Of a stretch of 64,000 nucleotides of DNA, positions 36,430 through 47,000 are shown piece by piece. Origin of the DNA: JAWKSY01 sp041402125 (GTDB lineage: Bacteria; Planctomycetota; GCA-002687715; DRQF01); contig JAWKSY010000010.1 of the NCBI GenBank assembly GCA_041402125.1, positions 103,440 through 167,439 on the forward strand. The letters run 5' to 3'. How positions within the stretch are numbered: position 1 is the stretch's first letter; each line of letters opens with the position of its first letter. The notes beneath the pieces were generated by a model that was not told the origin of the DNA, did no database searches, and was given only the letters and a program-made list of their open reading frames with translations. The translations under genes were made by a program, and so were the position numbers.

Positions 36430-38690
36430 GAATCGCCACCATCGGCGGCGGACCCGCCGCGCTCTACTTCGCGATCCTGATGAAGAAGCAGGCGCCCGAC
36501 GTGCGCATCCGGATCCACGAGCGCAACCGCGCCGACGACACCTTCGGGTGGGGCGTCGTCTTCTCGGACGAGACCCTCGGCAACTTCGAGGCCGCCGATC
36601 CCGAGACCTACCACGCGATCACCGCCCGCTTCCGCTACTGGTCCGACATCGAGACCTGGTTCGGCGGCACGGTGACGACCTCGACCGGACACGGCTTCTG
36701 CGGCCTCGCCCGCAAGGAGCTCCTCGAGATCCTCCAGGCGCGCGCCCGCGCGCTCGGCGTCGAGCTCGCCTACGAGACCGACATCGAGGATCCGCGCTCG
36801 CTCGCCGACTGGGACCTCCTGATCGGCGCCGACGGCGTCAACAGCCGCGTGCGCGAGACCTGGGCCGAGCACTTCAAGCCCGAGCTCGACTGGCGCAAGT
36901 GCAAGTTCTCCTGGCTCGGCACCGACAAGGAGCTCGAGGCCTTCACCTTCATCTTCACCGAGAACGAGCACGGCCTCTTCCAGGTCCACGCCTACCCCTT
37001 CACGAAGGGACTCAGCACCTGGATCGTCGAGTGCCGAGAGGAGACCTGGCGCCGCGCCGGCCTCGATCGCGCCGACGAGGCCGAGACCGTCCGCTACTGC
37101 GAGAAGCTCTTCGCCCCCTGGCTCGACGGCCACCGCCTGCTCTCGAACCGCTCGATCTGGCGGACCTTCCCGACCATCACCAACCAGACCTGGTGTCACG
37201 AGAACGTCGTCCTCCTCGGCGACTCGGCCCACACCGCGCACTTCTCGATCGGCTCCGGCACCAAGCTCGCGATGGAGGACGCCATCGCCCTCGCCGACGC
37301 CTTCTCGGCCTGCGGGACGGACGACGTCCCCGCCGCGCTGCGTCACTACGAGGAGGCCCGCCGCATCGACGTCCTGAAGGTCCAGAAGGCGGCGCAGACG
37401 AGCCTCGAGTGGTTCGAGAACTCCCAGCGCTACCTCGGCCAGGACCCGACGAGCTTCGCCTTCAACCTGATGACGCGCTCGAAGCGCATCACCTGGGACA
37501 ACCTCTCCGAGCGCGACCCGGCCCTGGTGGACGCCACGCGGCAGGTCTTCGCCGAGGCGGCCGGCGCCCCGCGCGACTCCCGCGGCGACCTCCCGGTCCC
37601 GATCTTCACCCCCTACCGGGTCGGCGACCTCGAGCTGAAGAACCGCATCGTCGTGAGCCCGATGTGCCAGTACTCGGCCGTCGACGGCGTCCCGACCGAC
37701 TGGCACCTCGTCCACCTCGGCGGACGCGCCATCGGCGGCGCCGGCCTCGTCATCACCGAGATGACGAACGTCACGCCCGAGGGCCGCATCACGCCGGGCT
37801 GCGCCGGGATCTGGAACGACCGCCAGACCGAGGCCTGGGCTCGGATCGTCTCCTTCTGCCACGAGAACTCCGACGCGAAGATGGCGATGCAGATCGCCCA
37901 CGCCGGCCGGAAGGGCAGCGTCGCCCACCCCTGGGAGGGCGCCGAGGACATCCCCCTCCCCGACGAGCTCGCCTGGGAGACGCTCGCTCCCTCGTCCCTG
38001 CCCTTCCACCCCCACTGGCGGAAGCCCCGGGAGATGACGCGGGCCGACATGGACACCCTCCGCGACGCCTTCGCGGACGGCGCCCGCCGCGCGGCCGAGG
38101 CCGGCTTCGACATGATCGAGCTGCACATGGCGCACGGCTACCTGCTCTCGAGCTTCCTCTCGCCGCTCTCGAACCGGCGCGAGGACGAGTACGGCGGCTC
38201 GCTCGAGAACCGGCTCCGCTACCCCCTCGAGGTGCTGCGGGCGGTCCGGGCGGCCTGGCCGGCCGAGCGCCCGATCGCGGTGCGGATCAGCGCCACCGAC
38301 TGGCTCGGTGACGAGGGACTCCAGGAGGAGGACGCGGTCGTGATCGCCCGCGCCCTCGGCGAGGAGGGCTGCGATCTCCTCGACGTCTCCACCGCCGGCA
38401 ACTCTCCCCGTTCCCGCCCGGTCTACGGTCGGATGTACCAGGTGCCCTTCGCCGAGCGCATCCGATACGAGACCGGACTCCCGGTGATGGCGGTGGGCGC
38501 CATCCAGGGGGCCGACCACGCCAACACCGTGCTCGCGGCCGGCCGCGCCGACCTCTGCGCCCTGGCCCGGCCCCACCTCGCGAACCCCTACCTGACGCTC
38601 GAAGCCTCGACGACCTACTCCTTCCCGGACCAGCGCTGGCCGGGTCAGTACCTCGCCGGACGCCCCCGTCAGGAGGCCGATCGGGACTGA
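36426..38690 (+). CDS. FAD monooxygenase-Old Yellow Enzyme fusion (salicylyl-CoA 5-hydroxylase / 2-aminobenzoyl-CoA monooxygenase-reductase type)
   Basis: 754 aa with two fused enzymes. Residues about 1-385 form a class A flavin monooxygenase (FAD Rossmann GGGPAALYFAILMKK; GADGVNSRVRETW; GDSAHTAHFSIGSGTKLAMEDA). Residues about 395-745 form an Old Yellow Enzyme-type FMN reductase (PMCQYSAVDGVPTDWHLVHL, MQIAHAGRKGS, MAHGYLLSSFLSPLSNRRED, EYGGSLENR). This order is known from 2-aminobenzoyl-CoA monooxygenase/reductase and salicylyl-CoA 5-hydroxylase, which dearomatise aromatic acyl-CoA thioesters. It likely acts on an aryl-CoA, but no CoA ligase or degradation genes lie next to it. The start is TTG at 36426, overlapping the previous stop. 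Confidence 0.92.
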   Translation: MRIATIGGGPAALYFAILMKKQAPDVRIRIHERNRADDTFGWGVVFSDETLGNFEAADPETYHAITARFRYWSDIETWFGGTVTTSTGHGFCGLARKELLEILQARARALGVELAYETDIEDPRSLADWDLLIGADGVNSRVRETWAEHFKPELDWRKCKFSWLGTDKELEAFTFIFTENEHGLFQVHAYPFTKGLSTWIVECREETWRRAGLDRADEAETVRYCEKLFAPWLDGHRLLSNRSIWRTFPTITNQTWCHENVVLLGDSAHTAHFSIGSGTKLAMEDAIALADAFSACGTDDVPAALRHYEEARRIDVLKVQKAAQTSLEWFENSQRYLGQDPTSFAFNLMTRSKRITWDNLSERDPALVDATRQVFAEAAGAPRDSRGDLPVPIFTPYRVGDLELKNRIVVSPMCQYSAVDGVPTDWHLVHLGGRAIGGAGLVITEMTNVTPEGRITPGCAGIWNDRQTEAWARIVSFCHENSDAKMAMQIAHAGRKGSVAHPWEGAEDIPLPDELAWETLAPSSLPFHPHWRKPREMTRADMDTLRDAFADGARRAAEAGFDMIELHMAHGYLLSSFLSPLSNRREDEYGGSLENRLRYPLEVLRAVRAAWPAERPIAVRISATDWLGDEGLQEEDAVVIARALGEEGCDLLDVSTAGNSPRSRPVYGRMYQVPFAERIRYETGLPVMAVGAIQGADHANTVLAAGRADLCALARPHLANPYLTLEASTTYSFPDQRWPGQYLAGRPRQEADRD

Positions 38691-38824
38691 TCTCGCGGGA
38701 ATCCGCCCCTCTCCGGGCCCCCCCGACGTCCTCTCGCGACGGGGGGTTACGTTGCGTCCGACGCTATGGCATCCTCCGTCCCTGACGGATCGAACCTCGT
38801 CGCGATCGGAGTGGAGAGAGATTC

Positions 38825-40354
38825 ATGGTGGACTACGTGAAGGATCACCCCTTCCTGACGGTCCTCTGGGGCATCCTGGGCGTCTTCGTCCTGATGGCCA
38901 TCTACGACGTTTTCCAGCGCAAGCATGCCATCCGGCACAACTTCCCGCTCGTCGGGCGCCTGCGCTACTTCTTCGAGATGATCGGCCCCGAGCTGCGCCA
39001 GTACTGGGTGGCCAACGACAAGGAAGAGCTGCCCTTCAACCGCCACGAGCGCTCCTGGCTCTACGCCTCGGCGAAGGGACAGAACAACACCTTCGGCTTC
39101 GGCACCTCGGAGCAGATCTACGGCGTCGGCTATCCCATCATCAAGAACGCGGCCTTCCCCTTCCCCGAGCTGTCGGCGACGCACGTCAGCGAGGACAAGA
39201 CGGCCGTGCCCTGCACGAAGATCATGGGCGAGCGGCACGGGCGGAAGCGCCCCTACCGCCCCACCTCGATCATCAACATCTCGGCGATGTCTTTCGGCTC
39301 GCTGGGCTACCGCGCGGTCACCGCGCTGAACCAGGGCGCGGCGAAGGCCCACTGCTTTCACAACACCGGTGAGGGCGGCATCAGCCCCTATCACCGCAAG
39401 GGCGCCGACCTCGTCTGGCAGCTCGGCACCGGTTACTTCGGCGCCCGCGGTCCCGACGGTCGCTTCTCGCTCGAGAAGTGCGTCGAGCGGGTGAAGGAGG
39501 TGCCGCAGGTCCGCGCCATCGAGATCAAGCTCTCGCAGGGCGCGAAGCCCGGCAAGGGCGGCATCCTCCCCGGCGCCAAGGTCACGCCCGAGATCGCCGA
39601 GATCCGCGGCATCCCCGTCGGCGAGGACTGCATGTCGCCGAACTCGCACGCCGAGTTCAGCTCGCTGTCGGAGATGATCGACTTCATCGAGCGTCTCGCG
39701 GAGGCGACCGGGCTTCCCGTCGGCATCAAGGCCGCGATCGGCGGCCTGACCTTCTGGGAGCAGCTCGCGGACCACATGAAGGCGAACAAGACCGGCCCCG
39801 ACTTCATCACCATCGACGGTGGTGAGGGCGGCACCGGCGCGGCGCCGCTGACCTTCGCGGACCACGTCTCGCTGCCCTTCAAGATCGCCTTCCAGCGCGT
39901 CTACAAGATCTTCCTCGACCGCGACATCGCGCACGAGATCGTCTGGATCGGCTCGGCGAAGCTCGGCTTCCCCGACCGCGCCGTCGTCGCGCTCGCGATG
40001 GGCTGCGACCTCATCAACATCGCCCGCGAGGCGATGATGGCGGTCGGCTGCATCCAGGCGCAGAAGTGCCACACCGGCCACTGCCCCGCCGGCGTCGCCA
40101 CGCAGCAGATGTGGTTCCAGAAGGGTCTCGACATCGAGGACAAGACCGAGCGCTTCGCCCGCTACGTGAAGACCTTCCGCAAGGAGCTGCTCGCGCTCTC
40201 CTACGCGGCGGGCTACGAACACCCGGCGCAGTTCACCGGCGACGACATCGAGTTCTCGACCGGCGTGAACAAGTTCTCGACCCTGACGGAGGTCCTGGGC
40301 TACTCGGCGAAGAAGCCCGAGTTCACCCACATGAAGGACTACACCGCGGTCTGA
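38825..40354 (+). CDS. FMN-binding glutamate-synthase-like protein, membrane-anchored
   Basis: 509 aa. A single N-terminal membrane helix (about residues 9-27) is followed by the FMN/Fe-S synthase domain of glutamate synthase (PF01645 type): ISAMSFGSLGYRAVTALNQGAA, HNTGEGGISPYH, IDGGEGGTGAAPLTFADH and the cluster-binding cysteines in CIQAQKCHTGHCPAGVATQ. The glutaminase domain and FMN-to-NADPH beta subunit are missing. Such stand-alone proteins (GltB2-like) are widespread; ammonia- or ferredoxin-dependent glutamate synthesis is possible but unproven. The ATG at 38825 follows GGAGAGAG. It is closed by the bidirectional terminator at 40379-40415. Confidence 0.92.
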   Translation: MVDYVKDHPFLTVLWGILGVFVLMAIYDVFQRKHAIRHNFPLVGRLRYFFEMIGPELRQYWVANDKEELPFNRHERSWLYASAKGQNNTFGFGTSEQIYGVGYPIIKNAAFPFPELSATHVSEDKTAVPCTKIMGERHGRKRPYRPTSIINISAMSFGSLGYRAVTALNQGAAKAHCFHNTGEGGISPYHRKGADLVWQLGTGYFGARGPDGRFSLEKCVERVKEVPQVRAIEIKLSQGAKPGKGGILPGAKVTPEIAEIRGIPVGEDCMSPNSHAEFSSLSEMIDFIERLAEATGLPVGIKAAIGGLTFWEQLADHMKANKTGPDFITIDGGEGGTGAAPLTFADHVSLPFKIAFQRVYKIFLDRDIAHEIVWIGSAKLGFPDRAVVALAMGCDLINIAREAMMAVGCIQAQKCHTGHCPAGVATQQMWFQKGLDIEDKTERFARYVKTFRKELLALSYAAGYEHPAQFTGDDIEFSTGVNKFSTLTEVLGYSAKKPEFTHMKDYTAV

Positions 40355-40378
40355 TCTCGGTGACGGTCACGTCCCACG

Positions 40379-40415
40379 GAAGGGGCCCGGACGACACGGT
40401 CGTCCGGGCCCCTTC
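40379..40415. terminator. Bidirectional terminator between convergent genes
   Basis: GAAGGGGCCCGGACGAC (40379-40395) pairs perfectly over 17 bp with 40399-40415 around a 3-base loop. It lies 25 bp past the stop of the + strand gene and 36 bp past that of the - strand gene 40452-43016. The AAG/CTT closing pairs provide short A and T tracts on both strands. Confidence 0.8.
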
Positions 40416-40451
40416 TCGTGAGAGGATGGCCCCCGTCCGGATCCCGGACGA

Positions 40452-43016
40452 TCAGGGCCCCGGCACCATCGAGATCCGCACCGCCGCCCCGCCGGCCGTG
40501 GCCTCGACCGGAGCCGGCAGCTTCCAGGCGCCGCGCTTCACGCGCCGGAGGTTCACCTCGAGGGCATAGGTCGCGCCCCGCACGAGGTTCTCGATCTCGA
40601 AGCGTCCCGTGTCGTCCGTCGTGCCGTGTCCGCCGCCGCGGCCGCCGGTGGTGGTCGCGACGACGACGGCGGAGAGGGGCTGCCCCTGATCGTCGAGGAC
40701 CCAGCCCTCGATCTTCGCCACCCCGACGAGGCGCAGCTCGACCTCGCGGTCCTCGCCGGGCGCGAGCGTGAGCTTGCGGTCCTCCTCGCGCAGGATGCCG
40801 GATGCGTCTCCCGCGAGATTCAGGTCCGCCCCGCCGGCCGGCACCGCGCCGAAGGCGAAGCGGCCCTCGGCGTCGGTCCGCGTCTTGCGCCGGCGACGGT
40901 TGCCGTCGAAGGGGGTGCGAGCCCGGGACGCGGGCGCCTCCGAGCGCAGCTCGATCGTCTGCCCCGCTGCCGGCGTCCCGCCGGAGTCGAGGAGACGCCC
41001 GCGGAGTCGCGCCCCGCGGGGCACGACGATGACGATCTCCGCGGGCTCGATCCGCCCGGCCTCGATCCCGACCTCGAGTCGACCGCCGCCGGGGTGTCCA
41101 GGGTGGGTCGCGAGCAGCGTCAGGAGCGGCTCGTCGGGCGATACGCCGCGGAGGGTGAAACGTCCCGCCTCGTCGCTGAAGACGCGGGGCATCTGATTCG
41201 CGAACAGCAGCTTCAGCACGTCCCGACCGCCGCTCTCGACGCCGACCTCGGCGAAGTGGAGCGGGGTGCCCTCGTCGTCGCGAACCGCGCCCGAGATCGA
41301 GATCGCCCGGGAGAGACCGATGTCGCGGCCGGACACCACCGATCCCGCGATCACGATCGTCGTCCGGCCCTCGTCCTCCCGGCCGGCGTCGCGGAGGAGC
41401 CGCTGGAGATCCTTCGCGGCGAGCGCGAAGTCCGGGTGCGTCGCGACGAGGCCGATCGGCCCCGGCGGCAGGTCGTCGATCCGGAAGTTCCCGGCCTCGT
41501 CGGTGGTCACGGGAGAGGCCATCCCTCCTCCCTGGGCGAAGAAGGCGTCGCCCCCCGTCGAGACCCCACGCACCTTCGCGCCCGGGATGGGCTCGCCCGT
41601 CGCCTGGTCGAAGACGCGCCCCGTGACCGAGCCGCCGCGCGTCATCGGGATGTCCTGCACGATCTCCGTCCGCGGCGCTTCGGACTTGTCGATGCGGAAG
41701 CTCCCCATCATCCCGAAGTTCCTCGCGCCTCGCTCGTCGGGGGCGCGGTAGTACCAACCCTCCTTCTTCGGAATCACCTGGAGCGGCGCGGTCGCGTGGA
41801 CGGCCGCGAACTCGAAGTTTCCGTTCGCGTCGCTCACCGTCTCCGAGAGGCCGGGATCCCGGTTGCAGAAGACGACGACCTTCGCCCCCGCGAGTCCCTC
41901 GCCGGTGTCGAAGTCGTAGATCCGCCCCCGCAGGGGGACGCCGCGCTTCATCACGATGCGGGCCGTCCGGCCGGGCTCGCACTTCCCGCCCGAGGGGCCG
42001 TATCCCTCCGCCTCGGCGATGATCGTGTGCTCGAGGGCGAGGCCGCCGGGAATGGCGAAGGTCCCGTCCGCCCCCGACTCGGTGACGCGCGTCTCGCCCG
42101 GTCCCGGCAGGCCGTCGGTCTGCGGGATCGCGACGATGCGGACGCCGGCGACGGGCGCTCCGGCCTCGTCGACGCACTCTCCCTTCAGTTCGGCCGCGGC
42201 GTTGAGGACGAACTCGAGCACGACGTCGCCCGCGCGCGAATCGAGGAAGAGCGAGCCGGACACCTCGCGGCTCGTGCCCTCCGCCATCGCGGTCACCGCG
42301 TACTGGCCGTTCGGCACGCCCGAGAACCGGAAGTTCCCGTCGGCGTCGCTCGTCGTCGTCCGCTCCGGGGGCGGCGGACGGAGCGCCATGCGGAAGAAGG
42401 CCATCATGTCGATGCCGCCGCCGCGCATCAGGTCCTGGGCCCCGTGCAGCGCGACCTGCGCCCCCGCGACCGGCTTCGCCCGCGCGTCCACCACGCGCCC
42501 GCGGATCGCGCAGGCGGGAAGGAGCACGAGGACGCCGAGGTCGCGCTCCTCGCCGAGGGCCAGCTCCTCCACGTCCTCCGGGGGCGCGGCGCGGTCGCCG
42601 GCGTCGGCGGTGAGGCGCCAGGCCCCGGGCGCCAGGGGGAGGCGGAAGCGCCCCGCCTCGCCGCTGCGCACCGAGACGCCCGCGCCCCCGGCCGCCGGAT
42701 AGGCGCGGACCCGCGCGGCCGCGATCGGATCGCCGGTGAGGCCGTCGATCACGAGGCCGGTCACCGCGGCGTCGGCCGCGGCATCCTCCTCGACCTCCGG
42801 GGCCTCGCGATCGTAGAGCCCCTCGCCGGCGTTCTCGCGCCGGGCGCCGCGCGCCTCCTCGTGTTCCGCGTCGGTGTCGACGACCCGGCCGTCGCGGTCG
42901 CCGTCGCGGAGCGAGGTGTCCTCACCGCCGCGGCCGAGGAACCAGACCCCGAGCGCCGTCAGGAGGAGGACCGCCAGCGCGATCGGCGGCCAGGGGATGC
43001 TGCGCGCTTCGTTCAT
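40452..43016 (-). CDS. Membrane-anchored protein of repeated carboxypeptidase-regulatory-like domains
   Basis: 854 aa. One N-terminal transmembrane helix (about residues 9-28) and an acidic linker are followed by about eight beta-sandwich modules. Each shows a signature such as VTGLVIDGLTGDPIAAARV, IRGRVVDARAKPVAGAQVAL, VTGRVFDQATGEPIPGAKV or IEGWVLDDQGQPLSAVVV, with SDADGNFRFSGVP- or DEAGNFRIDDLP-type ends. These are carboxypeptidase regulatory-like (CarboxypepD_reg/DUF4480) domains, common in planctomycete and myxobacterial cell-surface proteins. No enzymatic part is present. A structural or ligand-binding role in the periplasm or on the surface is inferred. The ATG at 43016 follows AGAGGAAGGG. 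Confidence 0.9.
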   Translation of the reverse strand: MNEARSIPWPPIALAVLLLTALGVWFLGRGGEDTSLRDGDRDGRVVDTDAEHEEARGARRENAGEGLYDREAPEVEEDAAADAAVTGLVIDGLTGDPIAAARVRAYPAAGGAGVSVRSGEAGRFRLPLAPGAWRLTADAGDRAAPPEDVEELALGEERDLGVLVLLPACAIRGRVVDARAKPVAGAQVALHGAQDLMRGGGIDMMAFFRMALRPPPPERTTTSDADGNFRFSGVPNGQYAVTAMAEGTSREVSGSLFLDSRAGDVVLEFVLNAAAELKGECVDEAGAPVAGVRIVAIPQTDGLPGPGETRVTESGADGTFAIPGGLALEHTIIAEAEGYGPSGGKCEPGRTARIVMKRGVPLRGRIYDFDTGEGLAGAKVVVFCNRDPGLSETVSDANGNFEFAAVHATAPLQVIPKKEGWYYRAPDERGARNFGMMGSFRIDKSEAPRTEIVQDIPMTRGGSVTGRVFDQATGEPIPGAKVRGVSTGGDAFFAQGGGMASPVTTDEAGNFRIDDLPPGPIGLVATHPDFALAAKDLQRLLRDAGREDEGRTTIVIAGSVVSGRDIGLSRAISISGAVRDDEGTPLHFAEVGVESGGRDVLKLLFANQMPRVFSDEAGRFTLRGVSPDEPLLTLLATHPGHPGGGRLEVGIEAGRIEPAEIVIVVPRGARLRGRLLDSGGTPAAGQTIELRSEAPASRARTPFDGNRRRRKTRTDAEGRFAFGAVPAGGADLNLAGDASGILREEDRKLTLAPGEDREVELRLVGVAKIEGWVLDDQGQPLSAVVVATTTGGRGGGHGTTDDTGRFEIENLVRGATYALEVNLRRVKRGAWKLPAPVEATAGGAAVRISMVPGP

Positions 43017-43201
43017 CGTCCAGCCCTTCCTCTCGGGGTTCCCGGTCCGATCTTACGGTACGGGAGGGAGGCGGGCAGCCGTCGTCGCGGCTCGGGTCCG
43101 GGTTGCCGGAGTCGCGCACCGTCGGGTAGGGTGACCGTTGCCCCGAGCGCGGGGTCGGGACCCCGAGGCGGGTCCCGCACGACGTTTGCGACCGAGGCGA
43201 C

Positions 43202-44014
43202 ATGAAGGCGAAATTCTGGGGCACGCGAGGAAGCGTTCCGGTCTCGGGCCCGCAGTGCGTCGAGTTCGGCGGCGACACGCCCTGCGTCCAGATCCTGCTG
43301 GAGAGCAGCCGCGACGTCGTGATCCTCGACTCGGGGACCGGCATCCGTTCTCTCGGGCTCGAGCTCCTCGGTCGTCCCGACGGCGCGTCGAAGCGCATCC
43401 ACCTCTTCCTGACGCACGCGCACTGGGACCACATCCAGGGCTTCCCCTTCTTCGGTCCGGCCTTCGTGCCCGGCTTCGAGCTCGAGATCTACTGCAGCAA
43501 GGACGCGGCCGACTTCCTCGCCCGGCAGATGTCGCCGCCCTTCTTCCCGGTGGGCCTCGACGCCATGCTCGCGACGCGGCGCTTCACGCGCCTCGAACCC
43601 GAACAGAAGGTCATGATCGGCGACGCCGTCGTGAGCTGGATCCCCCTGCCCCATCCGCAGGAATCGACCGCCTTCCGCGTCGACGAGAACGGCCGCTCGC
43701 TCGTCCTCGCGACGGACACGGAACACCCACAGGCGGGCCACAACCCCCGCCTCGTCGAGTTCGCGACGGGGGCGAACGTCCTCATCTACGATTCGCAGTA
43801 CACGCCGAGCGAGTACGAGAAGAAGCGCGGCTGGGGCCACAGCACCTACGTCCAGGGGACGGCCACGACGGCCGCCGCGGGCGCGGAGCGCCTGATCCTC
43901 TTCAGCCACGACCCGACGCACGACGACGCCGCGATCCGCGAGATCGAGGCCGAGGCGCGCGTGCTCTACGCCGCCACCGAGGCCGCCCGCCAGGGCATGA
44001 TCATCGACGTCTGA
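43202..44014 (+). CDS. MBL-fold metal-dependent hydrolase
   Basis: 270 aa with a metallo-beta-lactamase fold. Metal ligands are visible in LTHAHWDHIQGFPFF (HxHxDH, residues about 72-77), in IPLPHPQESTAFRV, in LATDTEH and in the late histidine of FSHDPTHDD. The N-terminus KAKFWGTRGSVPVSGP is typical of the family of phosphoribosyl-1,2-cyclic-phosphate-diesterase-like and cAMP-phosphodiesterase-like enzymes. The actual substrate is unknown. It is a single gene, divergent from the regulatory-repeat protein, and its 3' end overlaps the convergent kinase gene by 14 bp. Confidence 0.93.
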   Translation: MKAKFWGTRGSVPVSGPQCVEFGGDTPCVQILLESSRDVVILDSGTGIRSLGLELLGRPDGASKRIHLFLTHAHWDHIQGFPFFGPAFVPGFELEIYCSKDAADFLARQMSPPFFPVGLDAMLATRRFTRLEPEQKVMIGDAVVSWIPLPHPQESTAFRVDENGRSLVLATDTEHPQAGHNPRLVEFATGANVLIYDSQYTPSEYEKKRGWGHSTYVQGTATTAAAGAERLILFSHDPTHDDAAIREIEAEARVLYAATEAARQGMIIDV

Positions 44015-47000
44015 TCTGCCGCCCCCGCGGGCCCCGGCGACGGTCGCGCTCGGCCGCGGCCTCCGCCTCGCGTTCTCCCGCTCGCGCCTTCGCCCGACGG
44101 GCCTCCTCCGCCTCGCGACGCTCCAGCTCCTTCGCCACGCGCGCGGCGCGCGCCGCGTCGTCCCTCGCCAGGCCCGCGAGGACGCGCAGCGCCGAGTTCT
44201 CGAGGAGCGCGGCGCGGCGATCGGCCGGGATCTCCGCGCCTTCGAGGGGCGCGAGCGCCGCCTCGAGCGCGGCCGTTCTCGCCTCCGCGCTCTCCGGGGG
44301 CGAGGTCCGGAGCGCGGCCGCCCGCCCCAGGGGCGACTCCGGCTCGAGCTCGGCCACGGCCGCGAGGAGCGTCGGCACGAAGGCCTCGACGTGCTTGAAG
44401 AGGTCCGAACCGAGGTGCTCGAGTCGGGTGATGAAGGCGGCCGCGGCCGGCGTGTCGCTCTCGGCCAAGAGGACGGAGAGCATCATGACGGGCCGCTCCT
44501 CCTCGGGCATGAGCTCGAAGGAGTCCCACATCACGGCGCGACCCTCGTCGAGGTGCTGCGCGCGGATCAAGACCGCGGCGTGGTTCGATTGCGCCTGCGC
44601 CTCGAGCGGCCAGAGCGTGACCGCGTCGGCGCCGACCTCGATCGCCGCGTCCACCTCGCCGGTGGCCTCCAGGGCCAGCGGCAGGTTCGTGAGCGCCATG
44701 CGGGCGGCGGGGTCGATCTCGAGCGCCCGGCGGTAGTGCGCGACCGCCTCCGCGGCGCGGCCCGCCTCGATCTCGATCGTGCCGAGACCCTGCTCCGGCT
44801 CGGCGAATTCCCGGTCGAGCTCGATCGCGCGCCGGAAGGACCGCGCGGCGCCCTCGGAGTCGCCGAGGTCCTTCTCGATCCGGCCGAGGTTGTACCAGCC
44901 CTCGGCGTAGTCCGGCTTGCGCTCGACCGCTTCCCGGTTCGCCGCCTTCGCCTCCTCGAGCCGTCCCAGCTCCCGGAGGCAGGTTCCGAGGTTGTTGAGC
45001 GCGAAGGGCATGCCCGGCTGCAGGCGGAGCGCCTCGCGGAACTCCGCTTCAGCCTCGGTCGCCCGCCCGAGCGACAGCAGGGTCACCGCGTGGTTGACCC
45101 GCGAGGTCGCATCGTCCGCGGCGAGCGCGACAGCGCGCGCGGTCACCTCCTCCGCCTCCGCCATCCGATCGAGGTCGATGAGAGACGCGCCGAGATTGCG
45201 CCAGGCCACGGCCATCCCCGGCGCGTCCGCGAGCAGCGCGCGGTACTCCGCGATCGCGGCCTCGTCCTCTCCGGAGTGCGAGAGCGCCGCCGCCAGATGG
45301 AAGCGGACGAGCGGATCCTCGGGCGCCTCGGCCGCCGCCTCGCGCGCGAGGACGAGCGCCTCGTCGACGTGCCCGGCGCGACGGAGATGCAGCGAGTAGC
45401 GCCCCTTCTGCAGCGGCGAGAGCCCGTCGAGCAGCGCCCGCGCGCGACCCGCCCAGGCGAGCGCGGCCCGGAACCCCTGCGTCCGGCTGGCCTCCTCCGC
45501 CGCGAGCCAGGCGAGGACGTGGGCCCGCGGCTCGGCCTCGGCCGCCAGCTCGAGTCGTTCGAGCGCCTGCATCGGTCGGCCGCGCAGCGAGAGCAGCGCG
45601 GTCTCGAAGAGGCCGAGGAGATCGCCGCGGGCGGGCCGGGCCGCGAGGGCGTCGGCGTCGAGCCCGAGGGCCTCGATCATCCGCGAGGCCTCCGGCACGA
45701 CGGCTCGCGCCCCCTCGAGCCGCGCGCGCGCCGCCGCCTCGTCCCCGCGCCGCAGCGCCGCCAGCGCCGACCAGACGTGCGGCTCGGGCCGATCGCGCCA
45801 GCGCTCGAGGAGCTCGGCGGTCAGGGTCTCGGCGCGCCATCCCTCGGGATCGGCGTCGTCGTCGAAGAGGACGGTCCGCGCGGCCTCGAAGGCCTCGAGT
45901 CTCGCCGCCTCCGCGAGCGCGTCGCTCGCCCAGGCGTCCCCGGCCCGGATGCGCCCCGCCGCGGCCACCGCGCGACGGGCGGCGCGCGGCCGGCCGTCCT
46001 CGATCGCGCTCCGCGCCTCCGCGCGGTACTGCGCCACACTGTCGGCGAGACGTCCGCGATCGATCGCCCGCGCGACGAGGAGCGTGCTCAGGACGGGGAT
46101 CGCGACGGCGAGGACGACGATCAGTCCCGCCAGCGCGGGACGACGTCGCACGAACTTCGCGAGCTTCTCGACCGGCCCCACCGGGCGGGCCTTGATCGGC
46201 CGGATCTCCATCAGCGCGCGGAGATCCTCGGCGAGGTCGGCGCCGGAGGCGTAGCGACGCTCCGGTGACTTGGCGAGCGCCGTCTCGACGATGGTCTCGA
46301 GGTCGCGCGGCAGTCCCGGGGCGACTTTCCGCAGACGCGGCGGATCGTCCTCGAGGATCGAACGGTAGAGCGCGTCCCGCGTCGGAGCCTCGAAGGGCCG
46401 CCGGCCGGCGAAGACCTCGTAGAGCATGACGCCCATCGCCCAGACGTCCACGCGGGGGTCGGCGCGGTGCGCCTCGCCGCGGATCTGTTCCGGCGCCATG
46501 TAGTAGGGGGTGCCGAGCACGTCGCCCGACTGCGTCAGGGCCGCGCCGTCCTCGCTCTGGAGGTCGAGGGCGAGACCGAAGTCCAGCACGACGGGTTCGC
46601 CGCGCTCGTCGATCATCACGTTGCCGGGCTTCAGGTCGCGGTGGACGACGCCCGATTCGTGCGCCGCGTGCAGGGCGCGCGCGACCTTCTCGAGCAGGAC
46701 CAGCGACGGTGCGAGCCGCGCGTCGACGCCGGTGACGGAGCGCGACTCGTCGGTGCGGGTCAGGCGCTCCTCCGCCGGACCGTCGCGGAGCACCTGCTCC
46801 AGCGTGACGCCGGGGACGTAGCGCATGGCGATCCAGTGGCGGCCGTCCGTCTCGCCCACGCGAAGCACGCCGCAGAGGTGCGGATGGTCGAGCCGCGACG
46901 CGACCTCGGCCTCGCGCTTGAAGCGCGCGACGAGCGCCGGCGCCCCGCCGAAGGTGTCGGGCAGGACCTTGAGCGCGACGCGGCGATCCAGCCCCTCGTC

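Noticed and set aside
40626..43205. A long plus-strand frame opposite the regulatory-repeat protein
   Set aside because: The minus strand encodes recognisable repeated domains with a proper start; the plus frame is compositional noise.
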